From the NCBI RefSeq assembly GCF_030811115.1, contig NZ_JAUSQK010000001.1, forward strand, positions 1,364,001-1,428,000: a stretch of 64,000 nucleotides of DNA. Direction: 5' to 3'. The DNA comes from Olsenella profusa DSM 13989 (GTDB lineage: Bacteria > Actinomycetota > Coriobacteriia > Coriobacteriales > Atopobiaceae). The notes beneath the pieces were generated by a model. That model saw only the letters and a program-made list of their open reading frames with translations. It was not told the origin of the DNA and did not search any database. Position numbers and translations under genes: made by a program. The first letter of the stretch is position 1. Each line of letters opens with the position of its first letter. This document shows, one piece after another, positions 36,087 to 44,758 of this stretch.

Positions 36087-38090
36087 ATGAGCATCAAGGA
36101 CCCCACAACGCACGTCCCCGACTTCGACCTCGCGGCTCCGCGTCCCGAGGACGGTGGGCTGCCCTCCATTGCCGAGCAGGTGGCGCAGGTGCCCACCGAC
36201 CCCGGCTGCTACCTGTGGAAGGACGCCAAGGGTGACGTCATCTACGTGGGGAAGGCCAAGAACCTGCGCAGCCGCATGCTGCAGTACGTGAACCTCACGG
36301 ACGACCGCGCCAAGATACCCCTCATGATGCAGGTGGTGCGCAGCTTCGACTACCTCGTGGTGGGCTCCGAGCACGAGGCCCTCGTGCTGGAGCGCAACCT
36401 CATCGAGCAGTACCATCCCTACTTCAACGTGGACTTCAAGGACGACAAGAGCTATCCCTATATCGCCCTCACGATGGGTGACGTGTACCCGGCCATCAAG
36501 TACACCCGCGAGCGCCACCGCAAGGGCACGCGCTACTTCGGTCCCTACACCGATGCCCAGGCCGCCCGCGAGACCATCGACACCCTGCGTAAGGCCGTGC
36601 CCATCTGCATCGCCACCTGCGCGGAGTGGAAGCGCTGCCGTCGCTACCTCAAGGGCCATCCCACGGATGCGGCCGTCGCCAACATGGTGTTCGCCGACCG
36701 CGGCCGCCCCTGCTTCGACTACCATGTGGAGCGTGGCCCCGGTGTGTGCTGTGGTGCCATCAGCACCGTGGACTATGCCAAGCACGTCCGTCAGGTGGAG
36801 CAGTTCCTCGCGGGCAGGCGCGCCGCCATCGTGGGCGAGCTCGAGGGCCAGATGCGCGACGCCGCGGCCAACCTGGAGTTCGAGCGGGCCGGACGCATCA
36901 AGCGCCGCCTCGAGGTGATCGAGGGTCTCGACGACCACCAGGAGGTCATGTTCTCCTCGGACGTGAGCCTGGACCTCATCGGTTTCTACCGCGAGGAGAC
37001 CATCAGCTGCGCCTGCGTCTTCGTGGTGCGCGAGGGCCGCACGGTGCGCTCCAGCGAGTTCATCCTCAACAAGGGCGCCGACGTGGACGAGGTGGAGCTC
37101 GCCGCGGGCTTCCTCAAGCGCTACTACGACGAGACGGCCGACATCCCCGCCGAGGTGGACGTGGCCCAGGCTCTGCCCGATGCGGAGCTTCTGGGCGAGT
37201 GGCTCACGGAGAAGCGCGGCCACATGTGCCACCTGCATGTGCCCCAGCGCGGCGAGAAGGCGCACCTCCTGGACATGGCCAAGCGCAACGCCCACCATGC
37301 GCTCAACCGCTACATGGTGCGCACGGGCTACGCCGACGAGCGCACCAACAAGGCCCTGCTCCAGCTGGAGAGTGCCCTGGCGCTCGACCGCCCGCCCCTG
37401 CGCATCGAGTGCTTCGACATCTCCACCCTGCACGGCGCCTTCACGGTGGCCTCCATGGTGGTCTTCACCAACGGCCGGCCCGACAAGGGCCAGTATCGCC
37501 GCTTCAGGATCAGGACCGACCTGGACGAGGCCAACGACTTCGTGTCCATGAGCGAGGTGCTGGGGCGGCGCTATGGCCCCAAGAACATGGTCGATGCCGA
37601 GTTTGCGAAGGCCGCACCCGACCTGTTGGTGGTGGATGGCGGCAAGCCACAGCTCACGGCTGCCATCGAGCAGCTCGAGGCGCTGGGGCTGGACATCCCC
37701 TGCTGCGGCCTCGCCAAGTCCGACGAGGAGGTCTTCGTCCCCTGGGACGAGACGCCCGTGGTGCTGCCCACGGGTTCGCCCTCGCTCTACCTCATCAAGC
37801 AGGTGCGCGACGAGAGCCACCGCTTTGCCATCACCTTCCACCGTGAGCTGCGCACCAAGGCGCAGAGCGTCTCCATCCTGGATGACGTGCCGGGCGTGGG
37901 GGCCAAGCGCAAGCGTACCCTCATGCGCCACTTTGGCTCCATGAGGCGGCTGCGTGCGGCGAGCATGGAGGACATCGCCGAGGTCAAGGGCGTGCCCGAG
38001 GCTGTCGCGCGCGAGGTGTACGACACGCTGCGTGCCTGGGACGAGGAGCGCGACGAGGCGGGCAGGCAGGCGCTACGGGAGCAGGCATAG
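36087..38090 (+). CDS. uvrC: Excinuclease ABC subunit C
   Basis: The 667-residue nuclease makes both cuts in nucleotide excision repair. Domains: GIY-YIG nuclease (about 35-115, GCYLWKDAKGDVIYVGKAKNLRSR), a Cys-bearing segment (CIATCAEWKRCRRY), a UVR motif (NLEFERAGRIKRRLEVIEG, near 270), an RNase H-like nuclease with IECFDISTLHG, and HhH motifs at the end (VPGVGAKRKRTLMRHFGS). The start is uncertain: ATG 36087 has a weak site, and ATG 36054 would add 11 residues. The 210-base gap to 38300 holds the next promoter. Confidence 0.96.
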   Translation: MSIKDPTTHVPDFDLAAPRPEDGGLPSIAEQVAQVPTDPGCYLWKDAKGDVIYVGKAKNLRSRMLQYVNLTDDRAKIPLMMQVVRSFDYLVVGSEHEALVLERNLIEQYHPYFNVDFKDDKSYPYIALTMGDVYPAIKYTRERHRKGTRYFGPYTDAQAARETIDTLRKAVPICIATCAEWKRCRRYLKGHPTDAAVANMVFADRGRPCFDYHVERGPGVCCGAISTVDYAKHVRQVEQFLAGRRAAIVGELEGQMRDAAANLEFERAGRIKRRLEVIEGLDDHQEVMFSSDVSLDLIGFYREETISCACVFVVREGRTVRSSEFILNKGADVDEVELAAGFLKRYYDETADIPAEVDVAQALPDAELLGEWLTEKRGHMCHLHVPQRGEKAHLLDMAKRNAHHALNRYMVRTGYADERTNKALLQLESALALDRPPLRIECFDISTLHGAFTVASMVVFTNGRPDKGQYRRFRIRTDLDEANDFVSMSEVLGRRYGPKNMVDAEFAKAAPDLLVVDGGKPQLTAAIEQLEALGLDIPCCGLAKSDEEVFVPWDETPVVLPTGSPSLYLIKQVRDESHRFAITFHRELRTKAQSVSILDDVPGVGAKRKRTLMRHFGSMRRLRAASMEDIAEVKGVPEAVAREVYDTLRAWDEERDEAGRQALREQA

Positions 38091-38227
38091 CCTCCGCACC
38101 CTTCCGTTTGGTTCGCCTGCCCATGGTTTGGGATGCGTCGGACCGTCCCTGTTGCAGCTCCCGTAGGGAAACGGGGCCCGGCCTCGTCCGTCACCCCCGC
38201 GCTGGGCGCCTTTGGGCGGATGGCTCC

Positions 38228-38256
38228 TTGACAGGATTGGTGCTTACTCATATATA
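38228..38256 (+). promoter_or_regulatory. Strong consensus promoter of the lipase effector module
   Basis: TTGACA (38228-38233) and TATATA (38251-38256) are 17 bases apart, a near-perfect housekeeping sigma promoter. Transcription would start about 35-40 bases before the first gene at 38301. This is the best promoter match in the window. The gap upstream (38091-38227) holds no gene. Confidence 0.7.
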
Positions 38257-38300
38257 TTCCAAATACGGGCGACGCGACCATACCCCATTGGAGCAAGCGC

Positions 38301-38693
38301 ATGGCACGTGAGACGTTGCATATGGAGATGCAGATCGATGGGTGCTCGCGGCGCATGCGGAAGGTCGAGGAGGCGCTCGAGGAGCTGAGGGCCTTTCGCT
38401 GGGAGTTGTCACAGTCGCATGAGAACTTCCATCGTTGGGTGGCTCAGACGGATGCCAGTGCCCTGCGCGCCAGCGAGCTCGCGGGCGTTCGCATGGGCGC
38501 CCGCTATGCGCAGCGCGTGCACGATGCCTTGCATGACGAGCTCATGCCGGGCATAGGGCACGGCTTTGAGGGCATCGCCTGCGAGGTGGATGGTGCCGAG
38601 CGGCGACTTTCTGACGAGCTTGAGAGGCTGCACGCACAGCGGATGGACCTCATGCACGCACTCGATGCGCAGGCACAGGGGAGGCCCCGATGA
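38301..38693 (+). CDS. Small helical protein, candidate effector partner (DUF3958-like)
   Basis: The 130-residue all-helical protein has charged heptad-like stretches (MRKVEEALEELRAFRWELSQ; LSDELERLHAQRMDLMHALDA) and no signal or membrane segment. It heads a six-gene overlapping operon. In LXG/TslA-type type VII effector loci a DUF3958-like helical protein helps target the effector; the position, size and fold fit, but identity with that family was not established. Confidence 0.65.
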   Translation: MARETLHMEMQIDGCSRRMRKVEEALEELRAFRWELSQSHENFHRWVAQTDASALRASELAGVRMGARYAQRVHDALHDELMPGIGHGFEGIACEVDGAERRLSDELERLHAQRMDLMHALDAQAQGRPR

Positions 38694-38968
38694 ACCTCAA
38701 GGTCTCCGATGCGGAGTTCTCCCTCGCAACCGACCGGATGACCGCTGGTGTCGAGAGTCTGGTCGATATCTCCAGGGACTACGTGGCCATCGTGGAGGAG
38801 CTTACGAGCAGGGGCATCAGCTCGGAGCGCTTCTCGCAGGCGACGGCGTCGGTGCTGCCCATCATGAGCGAGTCGGTGGTGGCCCTGCAGGAGGCGATCG
38901 GGCCGCTCGTGGAGAGGACGAACGGGTACATCGATGCACTTGATGCCGATGATGCCGACTTCGACTGA
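38690..38968 (+). CDS. Small helical protein, candidate effector partner
   Basis: The 92-residue helical protein has an acidic C-terminus (IDALDADDADFD). No Trp-x-Gly turn is present, but the two-helix-hairpin size fits the WXG100 superfamily loosely. The start overlaps the previous stop (ATGA). Operon position between the two other small helical genes suggests that it joins the same complex. No firm family assignment. Confidence 0.6.
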   Translation: MNLKVSDAEFSLATDRMTAGVESLVDISRDYVAIVEELTSRGISSERFSQATASVLPIMSESVVALQEAIGPLVERTNGYIDALDADDADFD

Positions 38969-38979
38969 GAGGGGGAGAT

Positions 38980-39264
38980 GTGGCAACGAGTGGACAGATC
39001 GCCGTTGCGCCAGAGCGCATAGACAATGCCGTGGGACGGCTCCGAGCGCTCGCCGACGAGGCGGCGGGGGTGCGTCCCTCCCTCACCTTCGAGGCGTCGA
39101 GCGGTGGGGGAGCGGATGCGCTCATGGCTTTGGGCCAGGAGATGGATGCCTATGCGCAGGCGCTCTCGGCAGCCATCGGCAGGACGGCGGACTTCCTCGC
39201 GTCCGCGCGCGACGAGTTCGTCACGACGGACGAAGAGCTTGGTCGTCAGATGGGGGGCGAGTGA
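38980..39264 (+). CDS. WXG100-like small protein (TIGR04197/DUF3130 type)
   Basis: The 94-residue protein reads as two helices around a short turn (EASSGGGADALMALG), followed by YAQALSAAIGRTADFLASARDEFVTTDEELG. This is the pattern of TIGR04197/DUF3130 type VII secretion partners, which bind the helical targeting domain of effectors. Start GTG 38980 follows GAGGGGGAGAT. The stop overlaps the region before the lipoprotein gene. No T7SS core genes (essC and others) are in the window. Confidence 0.65.
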   Translation: MATSGQIAVAPERIDNAVGRLRALADEAAGVRPSLTFEASSGGGADALMALGQEMDAYAQALSAAIGRTADFLASARDEFVTTDEELGRQMGGE

Positions 39265-40990
39265 GGTGGCGCGCCGCGCGGCCGCGCTCGCCCTGGCCGC
39301 GGCGCTCGCCCTCCCGGGGTGCCCCGGGGGAGGTTGCGCGCTGCCCGGGGGGTGCCGGGGGGCCGGCGGCTACGAGAGGGGGGCGGACATGGGCACCCAG
39401 GAGGTGAGCCAGCGCGACGTGGAGGTGGCGCGCCGGCTGGGCGCCCCCGACTACGTGATCGGCGCGCTCGAGCGGGGCGAGTGGCCCTCCCACAACTCGA
39501 TGTCGTACGTCCGCAGCGCCGAGGCCGCCGAGGACTACCTCGCCCTGCGCTACGCCCTGCGCTTCGAGGCGACCAGGGTGATCGTGGACAAGTCCCTGTT
39601 CGTGCCGGGGCAGAGCTACGCCACGTGCCGGGCGGCCGAGGGCCCCTTCGAGGGCGAGGACGTGAAGGTCTCCTGGTGGCCCGGCAGGTCGGGGGACAAG
39701 GGCTGGGAGGACGACTACCTCTACGTGTCCCTGCACGGGGAGTGGGAGGCGCGCGTGCGCTCCCTCGCCGAGCCCCTGACGGAGGGCCAGCCGGAGGGGA
39801 CGATGGTGTGCAAGGCCCTGATGTACGACACGCCAACCGCCCCAACCGTGCGGGGCACCACGCTGGACGAGGTGCGGGCGGACGTCGACGGGTTTGTGAG
39901 CATCTACATCTCCGAGAACTCTTCGCTGACCGAGGAGGAGCTCTCCGAGCTCCACGACAGGCTCGTGGACGTTCTGCGGCCGACGGGCATGAGAATTAAG
40001 GTCATCACGCGCAAGGTCGCTGACCCCCTGGGCGGCCGGCCCTTCACGGAGGATTTTGCTTATCACGGAAAGAACTTCACGTGGGTACGTGAGACCTATG
40101 TGAACAATGTCGGGGCGCTCGAGGGAGGCGAGTGAGGTGGCGCGCCGCGCGGCCGCGCTCGCCCTGGCCGCGGCGCTCGCCCTCCCGGCGTGCCCCGGGG
40201 GAGGCTGCGCGCTGCCCGGGGGGTGCCGGGGGGCCGGCGGCTACGAGAGGGGGGCGGACATGGGCACCCAGGAGGTGAGCCAGCGCGACGTGGAGGTGGC
40301 GCGCCGGCTGGGCGCCCCCGACTACGTGATCGGCGCGCTCGAGCGGGGCGAGTGGCCCTCCCACAACTCGATGTCGTACGTCCGCAGCGCCGAGGCCGCC
40401 GAGGACTACCTCGCCCTGCGCTACGCCCTGCGCTTCGAGGCGACCAGTGTGCTCGTGGACAAGTCCCTGTTCGTGCCGGGGCAGAGCTACGCCACGTGCC
40501 GGGCGGCCGAGGGCCCCTTCGAGGGCGAGGACGTGAAGGTCTCCTGGTGGCCCGGCAGGTCGGGGGACAAGGGCTGGGAGGACGACTACCTCTACGTGTC
40601 CCTGCACGGGGAGTGGGAGGCGCGCGTGCGCTCCCTCGCCGAGCCCCTGACGGAGGGCCAGCCGGAGGGGACGATGGTGTGCAGTGTGGGAATGCACGAC
40701 AACATGATCCCCTCCGATGTGCGGGGCACCACGCTGGACGAGGTGCGGGCGGACGTCGACGGGTTTGTGAGTGTCTTCATTTCGGCGGACTCCCCCCTTA
40801 CCGAGAAGGAGCTCTCCGAGCTCCACGACAGGCTCGTGACGAGTCTACGCTCCTTAGGAATGAGAATGGATGTTTTTACGTGCAAGGTCACTGACCCCCT
40901 GGACGGCCGGCCCTTCACGGAGGATTTCGTTAGCAACAACAAAGGGCGCACATGGGAGAGAACGTCTTATGTGAAGCCAGGGGGTGAGTG
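39256..40990 (+). repeat. Tandem gene duplication (two units, 871 bp offset)
   Basis: Two copies of a lipoprotein gene lie head to tail, offset by 871 bases. The first about 540 bases are nearly identical (a few changes such as GGGGTGCC/GGCGTGCC and ACCAGGGTGATC/ACCAGTGTGCTC). After that, identical blocks alternate with divergent ones: bases 39809-39846 differ, 39847-39899 match their partner, then the final 230 diverge with short matches. The pattern suggests recent duplication with diversifying replacement. Confidence 0.85.
39266..40135 (+). CDS. Lipoprotein 1, candidate immunity protein
   Basis: The 289-residue product starts at GTG 39266, 1 base after the previous stop. Residues 1-18 are an Arg- and Ala/Leu-rich signal; LPGC with Cys19 is a slightly unusual lipobox. 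The mature part has no recognised domain; residues about 60-200 contain YVRSAEAAEDYLALRYALRFEATRV and WWPGRSGDKGWEDDYLYVSLHGEW. It is nearly identical to lipoprotein 2 for the first two-thirds. Effector loci of the TslA type carry lipoprotein immunity proteins in several copies, so protection against the adjacent lipase is the likely role. Confidence 0.7.
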   Translation: MARRAAALALAAALALPGCPGGGCALPGGCRGAGGYERGADMGTQEVSQRDVEVARRLGAPDYVIGALERGEWPSHNSMSYVRSAEAAEDYLALRYALRFEATRVIVDKSLFVPGQSYATCRAAEGPFEGEDVKVSWWPGRSGDKGWEDDYLYVSLHGEWEARVRSLAEPLTEGQPEGTMVCKALMYDTPTAPTVRGTTLDEVRADVDGFVSIYISENSSLTEEELSELHDRLVDVLRPTGMRIKVITRKVADPLGGRPFTEDFAYHGKNFTWVRETYVNNVGALEGGE

Positions 40991-40991
40991 A
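40137..40991 (+). CDS. Lipoprotein 2, candidate immunity protein
   Basis: The 284-residue paralogue of the preceding gene starts with the same GTG after GAGGGAGGCGAGTGAG. Lipobox LPAC has Cys19. The shared block ends near residue 180; beyond it patches differ (VGMHDNMIPSDV versus ALMYDTPTAPTV) and the C-terminal 70 residues are distinct (VFTCKVTDPLDGRPFTEDF versus VITRKVADPLGGRPFTEDF). The final bases are lower in GC. The stop is 1 base from the start of the lipase gene, so it is co-translated with it. Confidence 0.7.
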   Translation: MARRAAALALAAALALPACPGGGCALPGGCRGAGGYERGADMGTQEVSQRDVEVARRLGAPDYVIGALERGEWPSHNSMSYVRSAEAAEDYLALRYALRFEATSVLVDKSLFVPGQSYATCRAAEGPFEGEDVKVSWWPGRSGDKGWEDDYLYVSLHGEWEARVRSLAEPLTEGQPEGTMVCSVGMHDNMIPSDVRGTTLDEVRADVDGFVSVFISADSPLTEKELSELHDRLVTSLRSLGMRMDVFTCKVTDPLDGRPFTEDFVSNNKGRTWERTSYVKPGGE

Positions 40992-40992
40992 G

Positions 40993-42576
40993 GTGGCACT
41001 TGGCCCTAACGAGCTCGCCCAGCTGAACATGCTTATATACCAGCCAGGATTTAACCAAGCGTATAATAGTTTACGGAAAGACTCTCCTGAGAGTACTCCT
41101 ACGCTTGGGCAAGTCCTTGATGCGATGGCACAGAATGCTGGTCAAGGCGACCAGCACGACGAATGGACGAGCGACGAGCAGTACCGCAACCTCATCGAGT
41201 GCCTGCGCAATGGCGGGGCCGCCAACATGACGGTAGCCGATGTGACGCAGCCCGGCACTGAGGTGGGAGGCGCCCGGCAGACGAGCCGCCACATGACGCT
41301 CACGGACGAGGACGGCAACATGTACGTCGTCTTCCAGGGGACGGACGGCGGCAAGGGAGAGTGGGCGGACAACTTCTATGGCCTCACCGAGTCGGACACA
41401 GAGAGCCAGGAGGCGGCCGCTGCCTATGTGGCCGAGATGCTGAGGCGGCATAACCCTACGGGAAAGGTCGTCGTGAGCGGTCACTCCAAGGGCGGAAACT
41501 CCGCCATGTACGTGGCCATCGTCAACCCGCGTGTCGATGATGCCTACTCCTTCGATGGGCAGGGGTTCGGCCCCGGCTTCCTGGGGGAGCATGCGGAGGA
41601 CATCGCCCGCAACAGGCACAAGATCCACGCCTACAACTACTGCGGCGACTTCATCAGCGCCCTGCTCTATGTCATTGCGGGCGACGTCCACTTCGTCTTT
41701 GGCGCCAGCCCGCCCGATAGGATCGACAGCATCTGGGATATCATCACGAAGCTGCATGGCTTCGCCTCGAGCCATGCCCCCTCGCGCCTCTTCTCGGATG
41801 ACAAGTGCTTCACCATGCGCGATGGGGCCTGGCCAACGAAGTACTGGCGCGCCATCAACCAGCTTACCATCTGGATTGCCAATAACGTGCCGAGGGGGAT
41901 GCAGCATAAGCTCGTCGAGTTCCTGGGGCAGCTCATGGCACCGAATGCAGATGCGGCCGCCCTCATGGCGCAGAACCCGCGTCTCATGGGTGCGCTGGCC
42001 TGCGTGCTCGCAAGCTGTCCGGCGACGGCGGAGGCCCTGGCAGACGCGGGTCCGCTTGCCGACCTCATTGCGAAGTTCGTGAAGGGGGTGATTGACGCCG
42101 CGCAGTTTGCGCAGATGCTGGGAGATCTCCTCGGTGTCGAGATCACCCCTGAGTGGGTCGATGAGTTTCTCGAGGGATACGAGGGCATGCAGAAGGACGT
42201 CCAGGATGGTGTCCGTGCCGCGGAGGCGTCGGAGATCAAGCAGGTGGACATACGCGACTGGTCGGATGAGCGCATGGAGGAGCTGCTCGCCATCGTCGCG
42301 GAGGTGGACGCGGAGCCATGGTGGGACTTCTCGCGGTGGGATGTCTGGTATCGCATCGAGGATCTTACGGGACACCTCAACATCGACGAGTACCGCGATG
42401 ACATGGAGACCTACATGCGCAAGCAGATGGACATGAACGGCGTGTCTGCCGAACGCATACGTCAGGCATTTGCTGCCGCACAGGCGCATGACGGCGAGTA
42501 CGCCCGCGTGGTGTCAGACATGACGCCCGCCGTGCAGGGTGCGGCCAAGCGTCTGGGAGACATCCTCAAGGGATAG
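40993..42576 (+). CDS. Lipase effector, TslA-like (DUF2974 N-terminus, helical C-terminus)
   Basis: The 527-residue protein has an N-terminal alpha/beta hydrolase (about 60-270) with GHSKGGNS, nucleophile Ser165, and oxyanion-side YVVFQGTDGG; this is the Mbeg1/DUF2974 lipase type. From about 300 on it is helical and Ala-rich, ending in a coiled part like an LXG targeting domain. This reverse order, with catalytic part first and secretion part last, is known for TslA, a Staphylococcus aureus type VII lipase with small partners and immunity lipoproteins, all matched here. There is no signal peptide. GTG 40993 is taken by analogy with the two genes above; GTG 40984 is also possible. Confidence 0.8.
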   Translation: MALGPNELAQLNMLIYQPGFNQAYNSLRKDSPESTPTLGQVLDAMAQNAGQGDQHDEWTSDEQYRNLIECLRNGGAANMTVADVTQPGTEVGGARQTSRHMTLTDEDGNMYVVFQGTDGGKGEWADNFYGLTESDTESQEAAAAYVAEMLRRHNPTGKVVVSGHSKGGNSAMYVAIVNPRVDDAYSFDGQGFGPGFLGEHAEDIARNRHKIHAYNYCGDFISALLYVIAGDVHFVFGASPPDRIDSIWDIITKLHGFASSHAPSRLFSDDKCFTMRDGAWPTKYWRAINQLTIWIANNVPRGMQHKLVEFLGQLMAPNADAAALMAQNPRLMGALACVLASCPATAEALADAGPLADLIAKFVKGVIDAAQFAQMLGDLLGVEITPEWVDEFLEGYEGMQKDVQDGVRAAEASEIKQVDIRDWSDERMEELLAIVAEVDAEPWWDFSRWDVWYRIEDLTGHLNIDEYRDDMETYMRKQMDMNGVSAERIRQAFAAAQAHDGEYARVVSDMTPAVQGAAKRLGDILKG

Positions 42577-42644
42577 ACACGGTCCTGCCGCCCACGCATG
42601 CCGCCCATCGCTCATGTCGCTCGTTTGAAGACAGGCGTCCGTCC

Positions 42645-42672
42645 TTGTCTGGCGTGTCTGCCTTCGTATATC
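42645..42672 (+). promoter_or_regulatory. Candidate yebC promoter
   Basis: TTGTCT (42645-42650) and TATATC (42667-42672) are 16 bases apart, 38 bases before the yebC ATG. An alternative -10, TATCAT at 42669, gives 18. Confidence 0.4.
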
Positions 42673-42709
42673 ATTCGTTTGTTTCTACCACGTTCAGAAG
42701 GAGACGTGC

Positions 42710-43507
42710 ATGTCCGGACACTCTAAGTGGGCCACTACCAAGCACAAGAAGGCCGCCATCGACGCCAAGCGCTCCGCGCTCTTCTCCAAGCATTCGCGTA
42801 ACATCACCGTTGCCGCGCGCAACGGTGGCGACCCCAACCCGGACAACAACGCCTCCCTCGCCGCCGCCGTGGCGCGTGCTCGCATGGTCTCCATGCCCAA
42901 TGCCAAGATCCAGGCCGCCATCGACAAGGCCTTTGGCACCGGGGCGGATGCCGTCGTGTACAAGGAGGTCACCTACGAGGGCTACGGCCCCGCGGGTGTG
43001 GCCCTCTATGTGGAGTGTCTGACGGACAACCTCAACCGCACCGCGGCCGACGTGCGCTCCGCCTTCACGCATGCGGGTGGCAACCTGGGCACCACCGGCT
43101 CCGTCGCGTTCCAGTTCGAGCGCAGGGGTTCCATCGCCGTGGAGAAGGTCATCAAGAGCGACGACAAGAAGGTCCCCGACAAGGAGAATGCCGCCGACGA
43201 GGACGAGTTCATGATGGCCGTCGCCGAGGCCGGGGGCGAGGACTACGAGGATGCGGGCGACCAGTGGATCGTCTACACCGCCTATGACAGGATGCAGGAC
43301 GTCCAGAAGGCCCTTGAGGTGCAGGGCATCGACGTCAAGGGCTCCGAGCTCACCATGGTGCCCACCACACCGACCGAGCTGGGGCTTGCTGACGCCAAGA
43401 AGGTCCAGCGCCTCATCGACCGCCTCGAGGAGCTCGATGACGTCCAGAACGTTTACAGCACCATGAGCGTCTCCGATGAGGTGGCCGCCCAGCTCGACGA
43501 GGAGTAG
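42710..43507 (+). CDS. yebC: YebC/PmpR family regulator
   Basis: The 265-residue cytoplasmic protein starts MSGHSKWATTKHKKAAIDAKRS and includes NIQAAIDKAFG-like and YEGYGPAGVALYVECLTDNLNRT blocks, then a GSVAFQFERRG turn and PTELGLADAKKVQRLIDRLEELDDVQNVYS. The family binds DNA or helps translation at proline stretches, depending on the member. It is slightly longer than the 245 usual, from an acidic insert near 155 (SDDKKVPDKENAADEDE). It is preceded by AAGGAGACGTGC. A 10-bp hairpin follows. Confidence 0.95.
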   Translation: MSGHSKWATTKHKKAAIDAKRSALFSKHSRNITVAARNGGDPNPDNNASLAAAVARARMVSMPNAKIQAAIDKAFGTGADAVVYKEVTYEGYGPAGVALYVECLTDNLNRTAADVRSAFTHAGGNLGTTGSVAFQFERRGSIAVEKVIKSDDKKVPDKENAADEDEFMMAVAEAGGEDYEDAGDQWIVYTAYDRMQDVQKALEVQGIDVKGSELTMVPTTPTELGLADAKKVQRLIDRLEELDDVQNVYSTMSVSDEVAAQLDEE

Positions 43508-43544
43508 GCTCTTTACCTGCGCCTGTGCGCATCTGGCAACCAGT

Positions 43545-43568
43545 TGCGGCGACCTACGGGTCGCCGCA
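43545..43568 (+). terminator. Hairpin downstream of yebC
   Basis: TGCGGCGACC pairs perfectly with GGTCGCCGCA around a TACG loop, 38 bases after the yebC stop. The following sequence is only weakly T-rich. Confidence 0.55.
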
Positions 43569-43629
43569 CTCGTATGGGGTGCCGCGCGCCCCGCCCATGC
43601 ACGTCTCAGCCGAAAGGTGACCATCACCC

Positions 43630-44637
43630 ATGAGCAGAAGACCGGACATGACCCAGGCAGAGGCCGAGAAGGTCCTCGACCTTCCCGAGCGCTATGGCAC
43701 AGACGAGCTGCGTCAGGCCTTCAAGGCGCTCGCACAGGAGTACCATCCCGACAACGCGGCCCGAAACGGCATCTCACAGCAGTTTGCCCAGCAGCGCATG
43801 ATCGAGGTCAATCGTGCCTACGCCACGCTCAAGCGTCTCTTTGACGCCAATCCCTCCCAGACGATTCATCGTGACCTGGTGAGTGGGGCCGCCCACAACA
43901 GGGGTGTGGGCGTGCACGTCGCGCCCTCCGGGGACCGTTCCGTGGAGACGCAGCTGGATGACTCGCTGTTTTGGGACGAGAACGGCAACCCCCGTAGCGC
44001 CGTCATGGAGAACGAGGCCAATGTCGCTGTCGACGCGCCCGGCCACGGCCTGCGCCGCACGCTGCTGGGGCCCGCGCTGCTGCGGCTCGTGTTCATCACC
44101 CTCCTCGGTCTGGTGTGGTGGCGCACGTTTCCGCTGCTGCCCGACAACCGCGCCAACTTTGACATGAGCCCCACGGCTCCGCTCTCCAGCTTGGTAGAGG
44201 TGCTGGTGGCAGCGGTCTATCCCAGCTACTTCCTGCTCTACGAGATCTTTGCCGGGGGCTTCTCCGGTGCCGTGCGCGAGATCGTCAACGGCATCGTCTC
44301 CAACGTCACGCGCGTGCATGTGGAGGTGCGCCGCAAGGGCAGCTATCGCTCGTCGCTCTCGGGGTTCGTGCGCAACCAGGTGTATGGCCTGCTGGAGCTT
44401 CCGTTGGCGGCACTGTCTGCGGTGCGCGGCATGGATGTCGCGGGGACGAGCCAGATCGTCCGCTTCGTCGCCGCTGGCGTGTTGGTCGTGGATGCGCTTC
44501 TGGGCTTCTTTGGCACGGGCATCGTGGTGAGTGCGGCGCGCTGGCTCTCCGATCTCATCGAGAAGCACTACGTGACCATGCGTATGGACATGCTCAAGCG
44601 CTGCGGCCAATGGGCTAGCGCCCGGCACGGCCGCTAG
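43630..44637 (+). CDS. Membrane-anchored J-domain protein
   Basis: The 335-residue product has an N-terminal J domain (about 8-75) with the HPD triad in YHPDNAA, followed by about 70 polar residues and at least three hydrophobic segments: 135-155, 180-205 and 275-300. J domains recruit Hsp70/DnaK; membrane-bound forms position it at the membrane. No zinc-finger or client-binding domain is seen, so it is not DnaJ itself. Start ATG follows AAAGGTGA. It stands alone after yebC. Confidence 0.8.
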   Translation: MSRRPDMTQAEAEKVLDLPERYGTDELRQAFKALAQEYHPDNAARNGISQQFAQQRMIEVNRAYATLKRLFDANPSQTIHRDLVSGAAHNRGVGVHVAPSGDRSVETQLDDSLFWDENGNPRSAVMENEANVAVDAPGHGLRRTLLGPALLRLVFITLLGLVWWRTFPLLPDNRANFDMSPTAPLSSLVEVLVAAVYPSYFLLYEIFAGGFSGAVREIVNGIVSNVTRVHVEVRRKGSYRSSLSGFVRNQVYGLLELPLAALSAVRGMDVAGTSQIVRFVAAGVLVVDALLGFFGTGIVVSAARWLSDLIEKHYVTMRMDMLKRCGQWASARHGR

Positions 44638-44707
44638 CCGCGGTGTCCGAGGCCCATGAGCTCGATGCATGCAGGACCCGTCCCATCTTCTGGGGACGTG
44701 TGCCTTG

Positions 44708-44735
44708 TTGCCACCCACCTGCGCTATCCTATACG
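44708..44735 (+). promoter_or_regulatory. Candidate promoter of the amaP operon
   Basis: TTGCCA (44708-44713) and TATACG (44730-44735) are 16 bases apart, 24 bases before the amaP ATG. An alternative -10 TACGAT gives 18. Sigma specificity cannot be told. Confidence 0.4.
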
Positions 44736-44758
44736 ATGACGGGGATGGAAGGAGTCGC

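Noticed and set aside
39221-40066. Minus-strand frames opposite the duplicated lipoproteins
   Set aside because: Both copies show the same antisense frame because the plus strands are identical; composition is antisense-like and no start signals are present.
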